Source: Zhengitettix transpicula (lineage: Eukaryota; Arthropoda; Insecta; Orthoptera; Tetrigidae). Taken from it: a stretch of 64,000 bases of DNA. Shown piece by piece: positions 47,635 through 58,590 of this stretch (position 1 is its first letter; each line of letters begins with the position of its first letter). A model generated the notes under the pieces. That model did not search any database and was not told where the DNA came from. It saw nothing but the letters and a program-made list of their open reading frames with translations. The DNA is taken from positions 210,224,746 to 210,288,745 of the forward strand of contig CM073590.1 in the NCBI GenBank assembly GCA_037074705.1, read 5' to 3'. The position numbers and the translations under genes are program-made.

Positions 47635-49417
47635 TTTTATACAAATAAAATCGGACGTTAATCGTAAATATTAATTCAATTTATATGTTTACGGAGTAGT
47701 AATAGAAAATGGAATTAGGTTAAGTCAATAAAAAATTATATAATTTAAATTTTTAAAGTACATCTTATGTTGTAGAGAATTTTTAGAACTACCATCTTGA
47801 GATATCTGTAATGTTATTCATGCAAATAACGCAACAATTCCTATTGAAAATAAAAACTAAGGACTAAATTCAATTTAGATCCAAACTGAAGACGAAAACA
47901 ATAAAACTCAGAGTATAACGCGCAACATAACATTAATATTGAAAAAGGAACAGGAAGAACCCCTTTGCGTGGAGCGAGATCTTCAAGTTCCTCCGTCTTT
48001 ACTCCGTACACGAAAATAATAAAGAAAGCACCAGCAGCATTTAAGAAAAGAGTTTTCTTTCTCAACTGTTCCTGAAAACTGTCAGTACACCGACAGTATT
48101 TACTTTCATCTCTCTTCAATAACGACATTTTTCTGCATTTAACGATTCATTCTGATGAAAATAGGCGTAGTACGAAATAGTATATTTTCTTTGTTGCACT
48201 CTAAGAGGCTGGATAATATACTAATATTCTTATGGAATTTAGTGGATATCAATTTTGGAATTGAAATGGAATCAAACAGTTTCTGTAAGTAACTGAATTT
48301 TAGTGAAAGCGGTAACGAATATAATTAATGGCTCCAACGACGTCAGTCCGTATAGAGTTCTCCGCTCACGACGGCCAACCGGTAGTCGAACACAGGCCTT
48401 CCGTTAACGAAGTCCGTTTCGCAACAGCGCCACGTTTTCTCAGAGAGGCTGTCTTCCACTTTAATAACGAGATCCGTTACTCAAAACGCACGCGACACGG
48501 CCATTCGTAGAAGCAATCGCACGATAGATCACGTGGCTGTGAGCGTAAATCAGGACGGTAAGATTAATCACCCTCAACGTTCTTCATTCACAGTTCTTTG
48601 AAGCTCTGGCAGAGAGTCCGTAGATTGAATATGGCACTGCTCTATTTAGGACGATATAAACTTGGAGTAGCAGAAAACTTATTCGATTCAAAGTGATTCG
48701 TGGAAACGATTTCCAGATTCGTGAGAATTGATGATGATATATCGAAACTCTGAAAAGTTAGCAGACTGTAATAAATTCCAACCGAAGATAGTCTGATTGT
48801 TTATGGTTCGTAAATATCTGAGACAAAAGGAAGCCTCTCAAAAATATATTGAAGGAACAAGTTGTTGGAAAAATCTACAGGCTTTTCTGTGGATCAGGCA
48901 ATTGGCAACGTAACAGTCATAGACGAACATAATTCTGTGAGACTATGAGACACGACTGACTCAGCTTTCTGCATCAGACTGTATGAGCTCATTTTATGTT
49001 CCGGTTTCTTCTGGAGGAAATGAAGCGGAGAAGGAAGAATCAAATTTCAGGACTCGTTTTGACTAAAAATAAATTAGTTCCATGTATAAAAGGGAAAATT
49101 GAGTCATTCTTCCGCAGCCCAAATCAATTTAATGAATAAACCAATTGAATGCTTCAAAGATGATGACAACATCCACCATTTATACTCAAACTAAAATGAT
49201 AATACAGACAAACCGTGATTCTATCGCTATTCCGCAGAGAAATAATCCTCGGCCCGTCGACCAGTGGCTGAGACGTCTGCCAGACTGCCAACATATTACG
49301 GTAGCCTTGTAACATACGCTCTGTCTGATAAATACTCGACATCGGTGACTATGAAACCAGATTGTTTCCATCGGTTTGCGCTCCCGGAACTCATCACCGT
49401 CTTGGAAGAAGACAAGA
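47635..49417. other. Stretch with no recognised content
   Basis: AT-rich, with a CpG-richer segment at about 48320-48560. That segment holds a 60-codon ATG-initiated plus frame (48328-48510) ending in stop, with no recognised motif and no support beyond being open. Confidence 0.4.
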
Positions 49418-49727
49418 TGTAGTAGGGCTATATATAGGATAGTCCACATAATGGCCACTCCCCTCTTACAGCATAGGGATGGGACTCAAAGTGGGGATGT
49501 GGAAAGGTAGAGCAAGGTAGCCAGAGATTAACTAGGAGCCCCGGGCTATAGTTTAAGGATCCTATCCGGCAATTCGCCGAAATGTGATGCAGGGAAAACC
49601 CTAAAAGACCTGCATAATGTAGGTCGGGCATTTGGTACTTGTCCCATGCCCTTTCGACGGAGGGAGGGAGATTTTCAGCTCTCCGTGGCTTGACCAGTTT
49701 AGGAGGCAGCTGGCCGACTATTCCAAT
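49418..49727 (-). repeat. Unclassified repeat R, copy 2 (minus strand)
   Basis: Reverse-oriented homologue of 35481-35758 and 61623-61950. It begins (at the right) ATTGGAATAGTCGGCCAGC and continues through GTACCAAATGCCCGACCTAC, CTGCATCAC and GGCTACCTTGCTCTACC. GC-richer sequence continues to about 49911 beyond its start and is not present at the other copies. The 120-codon minus frame over this repeat is not conserved in the other copies, so it is not a gene. Confidence 0.6.
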
Positions 49728-51000
49728 AGGAATAACTGCAACTCTTACCGTTTGCCCAAGGTCTACAACTACGGAACACACACCTTTCAAAACTAACGAA
49801 GGTGCCTCGATTTGTGGGAAACCTTAGTGCAAAAAACCAATAGCAGCTCCCTCCAGCTCTCTGGGAAGTTTCACCTGCGAGAGAACAGCTCTCACAAGCC
49901 TCCCTTGTCACCGTCTTAGACTAATGAACCAAAAATAATAAAGAAAATAATTCACCTACTGACGCTGAATTTCTATTTCGTTACCGTAACATTACAGCCA
50001 TTCTGTTACATGTATAACCTAATTATTAACCACATTTTCGCCCTCTATAACATCAAGTGGCTTTGCACGTCACTTTAATCTTTCGCGACAGATAAAAAGT
50101 ACTACGTTTTCAGCTCTAATCGCATTTGAGACGGCTGCTTTTGATTGGTTCTATATCATTGACGGATCAGTGGCCTCTGATTGGTTAAGCTCTTACTACA
50201 TTTCCCCGCATCCACACTCCCATTTACGTCACACAAAAGGTTGCGAATCAAAAGTCTTACCCATCATACAAAAAAGATACACATATAGCTATTTATTCAA
50301 ACTACAAATTTTAACAGACGTTTACGACGCATATTAAAAGTTTCACTTATACTTGAATACATTCCTGTAATGGAAAATTTTCAGTGAAGTAGGTGTCCAT
50401 ATTGTATAATGTTAAACTCTATACAGATAATTACGGCTCACTTGATTTTATACATTTCCACTAGCGAAGGATACAGTTATTTGCTATATATCACGAAGTG
50501 GTTTAAACAGATTATTATTTGTTGGTTTACTGTCACTACAGTATCCAAATTACTAATTAAATAATTTCTTCACTTATTAATAACAATTAAGATATGGAAC
50601 TTCGAGACTTTACGCGGTACAGAATAGAATAAAATTTTATTCACGTCTATTCAATATTCTTAAAAGGATTTTATCGAGTTTTGGAAACAGATGTTTAATA
50701 CTGTACTGGTATTTTATATAATTAAATCGATCCAATCGCTAGTCCTTTTAATTATAAACCGCGAATGTTTTTTTTTCCTGTATGATGTTCTTGGATAAAC
50801 ATAAGAATTGTTTCTGAAGAAAATAATTCTACTTTTACGAGAAAAATTACCAAATGATATTATTGCTCCTTAATTTAATTTAATTTAATTAATTAATTAA
50901 AGAAATTAATGACCTTATCAGACATTTAAAAATATTTTATTTAACACTTTAGCGGTGTTTCAGTACGTTTTTGTATATATAATCAATTTTGACTAATAGT
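49728..51000. other. GC-richer tail, then AT-rich DNA
   Basis: The GC-richer part (49728-49911) may be flanking gene or repeat sequence. The rest is AT-rich, with a (TTTAA/TTAA)n simple repeat at about 50872-50900. Confidence 0.45.
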
Positions 51001-51125
51001 TATGGAATAATGTGGCATGGAAAAATAATTACACCCACGTAGACCTGATAAAGTCCTACATTAATGGACGAAACGTTGTGAGTTTTTTGTTAATAAATTA
51101 CAACAGACCAATTTGGCTGTTATAC
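51001..51125 (+). mobile_element. Penelope-like relic with hammerhead motif
   Basis: Single plus-strand copy with the hammerhead-like core (51045-51077). It is followed by TTTTTTGTTAATAAATTACA and the tail CCAATTTGGCTGTTATACA, the same TTGGCTGTT ending as at 38652-38666. A degenerate box in the opposite orientation may exist at about 50955-50970 (GTGTTTCAGTACG). Confidence 0.5.
51045..51077 (+). ncRNA. Hammerhead-like motif
   Basis: CTGATAA (51045-51051), stem II GTCC/GGAC around a 9-base loop, GAAACGTT (51070-51077). CUGANGA has a single G-to-A change; everything else fits the minimal hammerhead layout. Confidence 0.6.
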
Positions 51126-51498
51126 ATTTTTGATTGTATGGAACTCAGATAAATATATGTATTAAAATAGTTACACTTACATAACATGTATATTTAAAAT
51201 ATACTGTTTTCATTTATATTATTTCATTTTTACTTGCGTGTCTATGTTTTAAATATTTATTTATTATTATTCCATTGCTTTACTGAATTTTATAATGCTT
51301 GTTTGTTACATTGGTGATTCTATGATTTTTCTCCCAGGACATCTTTCCTCTGTTGTTCATATTTTGTTGCATTCTTGAATTAAATGTTTCGATGCGAGTT
51401 GCGATTTACATAATTCCTTGCGGATATGAGTAACCTTATTATGCTCGGTTGTAATTCTTGTGATGATTCTTGGTACCATACGATTCAATTTATTATAA

Positions 51499-51760
51499 TA
51501 AGATAATTAGCCGAAAGACAGACCAAATTAAGTGATAATATAAATACCACTATAACGTTACTGGAAACTTTGTTCCATCAGGTGCCAAAAAAATAATAAT
51601 CGTCAAGAAAGACACAACCGCACAATACAACTGTATTGTACGGTCGTGTCGCTCTTGGATCGTTTTCTTTTTGTTTTAGTTTTCTGGGCACCTTAAGAAA
51701 GTAACAAAGTTTCCAGAACGTGTGGTATATAATTCAATACTTCATTATGTCTGTTAATCT
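51499..51760. mobile_element. Fold-back Penelope-like element, subfamily P1
   Basis: Two P1 copies meet head-to-head. The left, minus copy (51499-51600) runs from the tail region through AATACCAC and ACTGGAAACTTTGTTCCATC. The right, plus copy (about 51675-51745) has GGGCACCTTAAGAAAGTAAC, TTTCCAGAACGTGTGGTAT. The centre (51611-51650) is a tight hairpin of 19-base arms differing at two positions with a 2-base loop, made from the GTTGTGT region of P1. Both hammerhead cores are mutated: CTGATGG..GTAACGTT on the left and CTTAAGA..GAACGT on the right. Confidence 0.6.
51611..51650. repeat. Near-perfect 19-bp central hairpin
   Basis: GACACAACCGCACAATACA (51611-51629) and TGTATTGTACGGTCGTGTC (51632-51650) are complementary except at two positions. 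Both exceptions would be G-U pairs in RNA of one strand. Confidence 0.8.
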
Positions 51761-52380
51761 TATTGTTATATTCCAAAGCATTCGTATTAAATTTTCAATT
51801 CGATTCAGTTTGTTGTTAGTTTTTATGGAGTACAAGTCTTTCATATATTTATGTATTTTGCGTGCTTTCAAGTATTCCCGTCTTCTATTCTACTTTTCTT
51901 GAATTTCTCTACTTATTTGAGTCCGTACTTCCTTAAGTGCGTTGCGGCCACTAGGAAGCGCATTATTCGGGCACTTCACAATTCCGTTGAGCCTCCATAT
52001 CTGGGATTTGTAAGTTTACTTTCTTTGTTTTCAATGAAAAAGTTTACGTCTGATTTCAAATAATGAATAATAATATATATCTAATATCAAACTTCCTATT
52101 GATAAACAATCTGTAGCATCCAAACATATCATCAATTCTAAACACACATTTGATTGGCAAAATACTAAAATTTTAGACATTGACACCAGGTGCAATTCCA
52201 GACTCATTTCAGAGATGCTTCACATTAAATCAAACATCACAGCTATTAATGTACAAACAGACACAATGAAACTCAATAATCGCTATTATCCCTTATTATT
52301 ACGCTAAACCTTTTTTTTCCCTTTGTCGTTGCTCCCTTATTGTTACTCGGCTCTCCCATTGTCGTTACGTTTTCGTCGCT
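51761..52380. other. AT-rich stretch
   Basis: Nothing recognised; only chance frames of 60 to 70 codons. Confidence 0.5.
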
Positions 52381-52519
52381 TTTGAGTGTTGCCAACTGAC
52401 CTGTGCAGTTGTGTTTGCCTAGGCTCTTCTTAGCACCTGACGAAAGGAACAAGGATACCAGAAACGTTGTCTTGTTATTACCTATTTTGTCTTAATTGGG
52501 TATCTTTCTTATTCATTAT
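52381..52519 (+). mobile_element. Penelope-like relic, subfamily P1
   Basis: Plus-strand copy very close to 38065-38212 (GAGTGTTG.CAACTGACC, TAGGCTCTTCTTA, CACCTGACGAAAGGAACAAG). The core at 52437-52468 has CTGACGA and GAAACGTT, but stem II is weakened (GGATACC in place of GGATCCC). Confidence 0.6.
52437..52468 (+). ncRNA. Hammerhead-like motif, P1 type, weak stem II
   Basis: CTGACGA at 52437-52443 and GAAACGTT at 52461-52468 are intact. Only GG/CC of stem II remains. Confidence 0.45.
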
Positions 52520-52579
52520 TCTTTGTTTTCAAATTAACAGGAAGGATGAAAATAATTTACGTCTGATAGAAAATACTGA

Positions 52580-52668
52580 ATAATAAAGATAGCCAATACA
52601 GACAAAAAAAGTGTGGTATTTATATTACCATTTTTCTGTCTGTATTGGCTATGTTTCTTATTCATTAA
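52580..52668. mobile_element. Fold-back of the P1 3' tail
   Basis: AGCCAATACAGACA (52591-52604) is the exact complement of TGTCTGTATTGGCT (52637-52650), and the pairing continues outward with one mismatch. The right arm is the P1 3' part (GTGTGGTATTTATATTACC to TTCTTATTCATTA) and the left arm its inverted tail. No hammerhead core is included. Confidence 0.6.
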
Positions 52669-52796
52669 TAGGAAGGTGTTGGTGGGATTTTTTCTTAGGA
52701 GTCCAGAGTCGTTGTGATATAACATTTCTGATCATTCTTTTATAAGACTTAAATGCTTTAACTGAATATTCATAAGGTACTTTTATGTACTTCTAA

Positions 52797-53222
52797 TTTC
52801 TGCGCGGTCTTCGGCGCTTGTGTCGTCGGTGTGCTAGGAATCTTAGAACCGCGCATCTCCTTGAATTGATAGCGAGCCTTTCTAGGAAACACCGCCGTAA
52901 ACAAGGCGAGAACGTCGCTACACGGACACAAATCAGATCCTCGTTGGCGAAAACTTGTTTCGGACATTTTTCCCCCCCTCCATCCTTGAATTGTTATTTA
53001 GAATTTAAATCGCGTGGAATGACACGTTGACGAACGGGCCTGCCGTCTTCCGTCCCGCGGCTTTGTTCGCCGGAGCCCCCGGTTCTGATCCCAGAGTGGG
53101 TGTTTTTGTGCACGGCGCCGACCAATGGCAGCGCAGGTGCAATCGGAGAGCCGCTGGTCGTGGGACGAAATCACCAGATGGTTCACAGATCCTAGCAAAG
53201 CAGCCTCAAAAGGTCAGCACAC
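52797..53222 (+). promoter_or_regulatory. CpG-rich island, probable promoter and 5' UTR
   Basis: CpG density and GC content rise sharply here against the AT-rich flanks. No repeat homology was found in the window. The island ends with an ATG in strong context and a splice donor (next entry), which argues for a plus-strand promoter/5' UTR. No TATA box is evident, as usual for CpG-rich promoters. Confidence 0.45.
53125..53212 (+). CDS. Candidate first coding exon of an unidentified gene
   Basis: The start is ATG at 53125 in a good context (CGCCGACCAATGG). The open frame gives 29 codons beginning Met-Ala-Ala-Gln and containing SRWSWDEITRWFTD, then runs into AAAAG followed by GTCAGC, a plausible splice donor at 53213. 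The exon would end in phase 1. The peptide is hydrophilic and aromatic-rich (three Trp, one Phe), uses varied codons and lies at the 3' edge of a CpG-rich island, all typical of a real N-terminal exon. Unspliced, the frame reaches a stop 27 bases further on. I do not recognise the family, and no second exon was identified downstream, so it may lie beyond the window. Alternatively it is a chance frame in a GC-rich promoter. Confidence 0.4.
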
Positions 53223-55489
53223 TGCACCGTTCTTAAAATAATCAATTAACCTTTTCTGCCTGTCAAAAGAATGAATCATATGTTCCCGCTCAGGTTTCCG
53301 TACTCAGGGATTCTACCTTCTGCAGTAAACATTAATGAAACACAGTTTATCCCGGGGAGTTTATTCGTGCAGAAATAAAGGATGGGAGCCTGACTCAACT
53401 ATGTTATTGAGGAAGCGTCGTATTCGGTTCCCTTTGCCATGGAAATAACGAGGACGACTGTCGGAAGATTTTGGAAGTCTAATACCCGGAATACACGTTT
53501 CATGCGTTGCAAGTCTAGACAAACGCTCCGATAAGTAGAGGCGGTTTCGCTTAGATGTAGCTAAAGGGACGACAGAGGGCTGATTTGTTGTAGATACAAA
53601 CCTAGAAAGGTTATGAGGTTACCAGAAGATATTCTAGAACAAACGGCAATAAACCCTGATTCTGTACGAACACGATACCAAAGCCTGAAGGATTCATAAA
53701 TCCAAAATCTAGCATACAACTTACTTTTAATATGTGTAATAATTGAAGTGATTTTCCTTTTTTTAAAAAAAAGGGTATCACCGCCATCATTTTTCGTCCT
53801 GTAGTATTATATGTTTACGAATTGTCTCATATTTTCCTTACTATAACAACTATGACCATATTCATACAACTTATATTTGGAATAACAATTTTATTAATCA
53901 TAATATTATAATTTATTTTTGGATGTGCAACGCTAGAAATTTACGTTAATATACAGTTTATTCCTTTCTTGTTGGTCCTGAGAGCATTATAAATTCAAAT
54001 ATTTTATATATATATTTGCATGTATTAAGAAATGAAATGAAATTTGTGGATTTCTTTTCAGTTAAAGTAATGAAATGACTAATTAGTGCCAAAATTCAGT
54101 AAAAAGTGAGTTAAAATTCAGGTGAAAAATAGTGTTACACTACAAAGTGACTAGGAAATATGATATTTTCTTATTTTAACATATACTTAGCCAAACGAAA
54201 ATGAGTTTATTCATAATAGTGAAACGAATAATTAGCACTTAATTTTGTACTTTTAATACATGTTTCATAAAGTTGTGAATTTTATCAAGGTATTAGGTTT
54301 GCTTAAAATCTTGTGTTTATTTCAGCTATTGTTTACGAATTAGTTAATATGTTCCAGGTTGTTTATAACAATTAAAACTCATTCCTTAAATAAAATCGTA
54401 GTGGATAAAATGTTGTATAAAAGTGTCTAGTGTTACCAAATACTTCCTTGAAACGTCTAAACGAAACGTAACTATTCAGTTTCACGTTTAAGTGAAATAT
54501 AAGTAAGCTAAATTAAACCTGAGATGCTTGAGGAAAATTTGTTGTACATGTATTGACATAATAAATTAAATGGAAATTAAACGCTTAACACGTACAAGAT
54601 GGTAGAACGCTACTTCATTATTATTTGAAATTAATTAATTAAATATTTTCATTATAAATTATTGAAATCAATGTAAACAAATTTCAGATATGTAGCAGTA
54701 TTCATGTGCAACATTGTTTGAATATTATAATAATTCCTCGCGAATAAATTACAATTATTCGTAGCTGTGCTGTTCGGAATTATTTAAAATAAAATTACAA
54801 CACAGTACCTATTTAGGAAAGCATAACCCGAAACAATGTTATCACTACTGTTAGAAGTGATATGTTTAAATCTTTATGTGCAACTTAGTAAAGAATAACA
54901 AATATTCAACTATATTCTGCATCAATTTAAAATGCTTAATGTCATTTTTCCGGGAAATGAGGCAATATTTCGGGTTATTAAATTTTATAGTTAGAAATTG
55001 TTGATAATTTATTTTAGCTGTAACTGAGATAGAAAGAGTAGGTGTTAAATTAGCACAGTGTGAGATCAATTTATATTATATCCTTTTCGAAGCTTCGATC
55101 GCTTGATTTTTTATTACGGTTTGGACCCATAATTATTTTCAAGCGGAAAATTTAGATCCTTTCTTAGTATCAACCTTCCCTAGTTCTAATTGTTTATTGA
55201 TACGTAACGTACACCTTGTATACGACATCTATTTAGCAACATATACAACCACATGCAAACAATTTTTTCAAAGATTTAATTTATTTTCTGTTAGTCACTT
55301 TCCGTAGTGGCTTATTGTGTCATTGTGCCTAACACGGACGTAAAGCTTGTTTGTATTTCATCACAAGTAGATGAAATCAGGTGTTTTATTTTTTTTCCCC
55401 CAATGTTCTCAACTGATTTCTGAAAGGAAAAAAAATTTCAATGTGGAGTTAGCCCAGTTTTTGGGCAGTTAAGCGTGATTTATATTTTA
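53223..55489. other. AT-rich stretch, possible intron
   Basis: If the exon at 53125 is real, this is intron. After a mixed first 450 bases it is AT-rich, with no recognised repeat or exon. Confidence 0.4.
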
Positions 55490-56002
55490 TTACTTCAGCT
55501 ACCTTCGTGATCAGGCTCGTTTGAAAGACAACAATAGATTCCCCTCGTGGTTTCCGTCTCTTACGGCTCGCAATGGCGTTTAAAGAACGGAAATTTGAAT
55601 GCACCGGAGCGGCTGCTTCGTGCTCCATATCCGAAGGGGGCGTTGCGAAAGTGCATCTCTGGAGATCCGTGGTCCATGCACTTCCGCTTCTCCAGAGAGA
55701 CGGTCGCCGGCCTACACACATGAATTAAGGATGGCGAAATGTCGCCGTAAACTAGTTTTCAGCTAGGCCGGTTTCACATTCCGCCGCCATTTTGCAGTCT
55801 CGCCCCTCCGCCCGCCCTTTGTCTAGCTGGCCTCGGCTGCCGTAGAAAAACAATTTACAAGAAAAACCCATAAAATAGTGAACAGCGGCGCTGTACACAG
55901 AACAAAAGGGAAACGAAGAAACTAGTTTGGTCGGCGACGCCAGCGCTGCGCCGTGGTGTGTGTGCGAAGACAACTAAGAATCTCCTCAAGAATTCAAACA
56001 TG
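55490..56002 (+). promoter_or_regulatory. CpG-rich island ending in ATG at a splice donor
   Basis: This second sharply GC- and CpG-rich island includes TTCCGCCGCCATTTTGCAG (about 55780-55798), a good YY1/Pho-type GCCATTTTG site of the kind found just downstream of TATA-less start sites. It ends AATTCAAACATG directly followed by GTGAGA (ATG at 56000-56002, donor GT at 56003). This would be a first exon in which the start codon is the last codon before the intron, a layout known from housekeeping genes. Overlapping minus frames (55449-55973) are explained by base composition. It may be a separate gene or an alternative promoter of the transcript suggested at 53 kb. Confidence 0.4.
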
Positions 56003-58260
56003 GTGAGAAAAAATAACTATTTTTTTTATATCCGCTGTAATTTTTCAACAGGACGCGAGTAACCTCTCATATCACATGTCTATTTCTGAATACAATCCAA
56101 AACTGATAGCAGCTGAGATTCCTCTCAGCGTTTTAATAATTTTGCATATTCGCAAGTACATTTTAGTAATTTAATGAAAATATAATTGTAGACACTCCCA
56201 AAAAAATGTTTTTTGGTCGACGCACACCATTTATGAAAATTTTCTGCACCTGTCGACATAGAATTTTATTAAATTTCAGTAACCCGCAGTAAATGGCTAA
56301 TTATATTTTCATTCATTTAAGTGGCGGAAGAAAATGAAAATTTTCAGCTGAGTGCAACCGTAGCAATAAATTCTATTAAGAAAAAAATACGTTGAAATAA
56401 GAAGGAAACAAAATAAATGCTTGTAGGAGAAAAGTGGAGTCTTTTCTTCGCATGTTTTACTGATATATTCAAAAAAACTATTGATGTGAAATAATAAAAC
56501 TGAAAATAATTTAATGTAACGCTAAGAAAATGTTTAAAAATTAATAATTCACTGAATAAAATGAGAACAATATAACAGCATTACGTAAAGGAAAAGAGTC
56601 ATTAATATTATTCAATAATGTTGAGTATAATGATTAATTTGATTTCATACACCTCCAAGATTGACAGTTATTTAGATTCAAAAAAATACTGATTATATAT
56701 AAAAGAATAATTTCTATAATGCTTTTTATAGTTTATATAATTTTTTTAATGGTCTGGCTTCCATGACTGGTGTAACAAAAAAATTTATACATATTTTTTT
56801 CTCTTAAAACCAGACCAAGAATAAATACATTTAGAACCACAGTTGTCATCCAAATTAGGCCCAACTCATTGTACGAATTTTTATTTCGGCCTTTTCTTTC
56901 GCACTGGAAATTAAAAAATGGTCCAATAAATAATTTAATATCCTTGGCTTCATGGAAAATTATCTATTAAGGTAAGATAGTTTATCCGTGAAATAAGCTT
57001 ACCTGTATTAACATACTAATTTGTCAATGTTCCCAAAATGAGAGAGCTAATGAAGAACGTTAACACTTAGCGGCTTATCTCACATAGTTAAGATAAGTTT
57101 CTGTGTGGTCCGTTTACATAACAATTTTGACTAAGATAATTCGGAATCCGTTCCTACAAAGTAATTGGACTAAATTTTAAGATTGTTTAAAAATCCAACT
57201 TAAAAAAATTCGAAGAAAGTCGTTTGTACAGTGTCGATGCCAGTTTTTTTTATTTTCTATCTTACTATGAATTGTATTTTTTTTAAGATATTGCATAAAC
57301 TCGTTTTTAAATCATAGACCGTTGAATGTAAAGTAAATAATCGAGTTAAGTGTGAAAACAGAATATTTTTTTTAATATTCGCCTAGTGAAAAGAAAAGTT
57401 TTCACTAAAATAGATAACCGCGTAATTGGACTGAAAATTGTGACAGTTTAATTTATTGTTCAACTCGAGGTTTTACTTCTTCGAGGAAATAATTTCTTAT
57501 TAAGCGGCAAACTGACGCTGCTGAGCTTTTCCGCGCTGTTCTGTATTACGTGGACAATAAATTGTATCGTAGAAACAGGAATACGTTAGTGTTGTGTAAT
57601 ACAGAGAAAGTAAACGTTCGCATCTTCATCATGAAAGTAGCCCATGTAAGAATCTCCTTAGGCGTTCAGCTCTGAAACGACGCCGTTAACAAAACTGAGC
57701 ATCGAAGTAATGGGCAACTCTTTCCGTATAACGTTTCACAAGGGTAGGGTTGTAGTAGTATGTTTTCGGACGTAAAACTGCACAACGTGGTGAAGACAGA
57801 TGTAGCTACAGTCTAGTCAACACGATCTTCCATTATGTTCTCATATGTTTTCTTTATAGAAACCTGTTTTCCTCGTAGATAAATATATTTATTTTTCCCT
57901 GTTTACGTTAGTAGAGTTTCTAATTTATTATGTTTCGTTTATTCATGGTCACTCTCATGTGTTCATATTTTATCTTAGACAGTGAAGCACATCAAATCGA
58001 TCTGTTTCAAGGCGAGCCTGAATTTGTGGCGAAAAGCATATGAAAATCTAGAGACTAGATTATCCAGAAATATTATCATATAATGTTCAAATTGAATAGG
58101 TATTATCGGAAAAGACAACTGTATTTATCTACAAAATAATCATTTTTATCAGTTATGGGAATTATTTGTATTACTAAGAATTAAAAATGAATTTAGTAAT
58201 TGGCTCGTTAATAATATAATACTTTCGATATTAATAACTAAGACCATCTCAAATTCTATG
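56003..58260. other. AT-rich stretch, possible intron
   Basis: AT-rich, with no repeats shared with the rest of the window and no recognisable exon. It would be intron if the start at 56000 is real. Confidence 0.4.
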
Positions 58261-58320
58261 AAAAATAAATAAACAGCCTTGAGTCAGAAAACTCTTTGGG
58301 AACCAAAATTTAAATATACC

Positions 58321-58352
58321 GACATTTCGTCCCTGTTTTAGGACCACTTCAG
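58321..58352 (-). ncRNA. Hammerhead-like motif
   Basis: Minus strand: CTGAAGT, GGTCC, loop TAAAACAG, GGAC, GAAATGTC. Stem II is GTCC/GGAC. The deviations are the last base of CUGANGA and C to T after GAAA. Confidence 0.6.
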
Positions 58353-58496
58353 GTTTCGTCTACAATTTAGAAATTAATAACATATTATGTGTATATGATT
58401 TATATATGAAATTGTAAGTATAATTAAATATTTTGTGGTTATTCTTAATAGTACTTTATGTTCGAATGTTATTAATTTTTAAATTGTAGACTAAAC

Positions 58497-58528
58497 CTTG
58501 AGAGGTTCTAAAACAAGAACGAAACGTC
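58497..58528 (+). ncRNA. Hammerhead-like motif with compensatory stem II change
   Basis: Plus strand: CTTGAGAGGTTC, loop TAAAACAA, GAAC, GAAACGTC. Stem II is GTTC/GAAC. Compared with its partner arm (GTCC/GGAC) both sides of one base pair changed, C-G to T-A, so pairing is preserved. The CTGANGA box is damaged. Confidence 0.6.
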
Positions 58529-58590
58529 GGTATATTTAATTTTTTGTTAATAAAGAATTTTTAGGCTGAAGGTTGCTTATTTATTTTTTA

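Larger units (their letters stand above)
58261..58590. mobile_element. Fold-back Penelope-like element with two hammerhead motifs
   Basis: Left arm (58261-58383, minus) and right arm (about 58466-58590, plus) match as inverted repeats: AAATAAATAAACAGCC against GGTTGCTTATTTATTTTTTA; CAATTTAGAAATTAATAA against TTATTAATTTTTAAATTGTA; and the hammerhead cores. The centre (58384-58465) is A/T-rich and unpaired. This is the clearest head-to-head pair in the window. Confidence 0.7.

Noticed and set aside
49428..49790. 120-codon minus-strand frame
   Set aside because: It runs through repeat R; the homologous copies at 35481 and 61623 contain stops and gaps in this frame.
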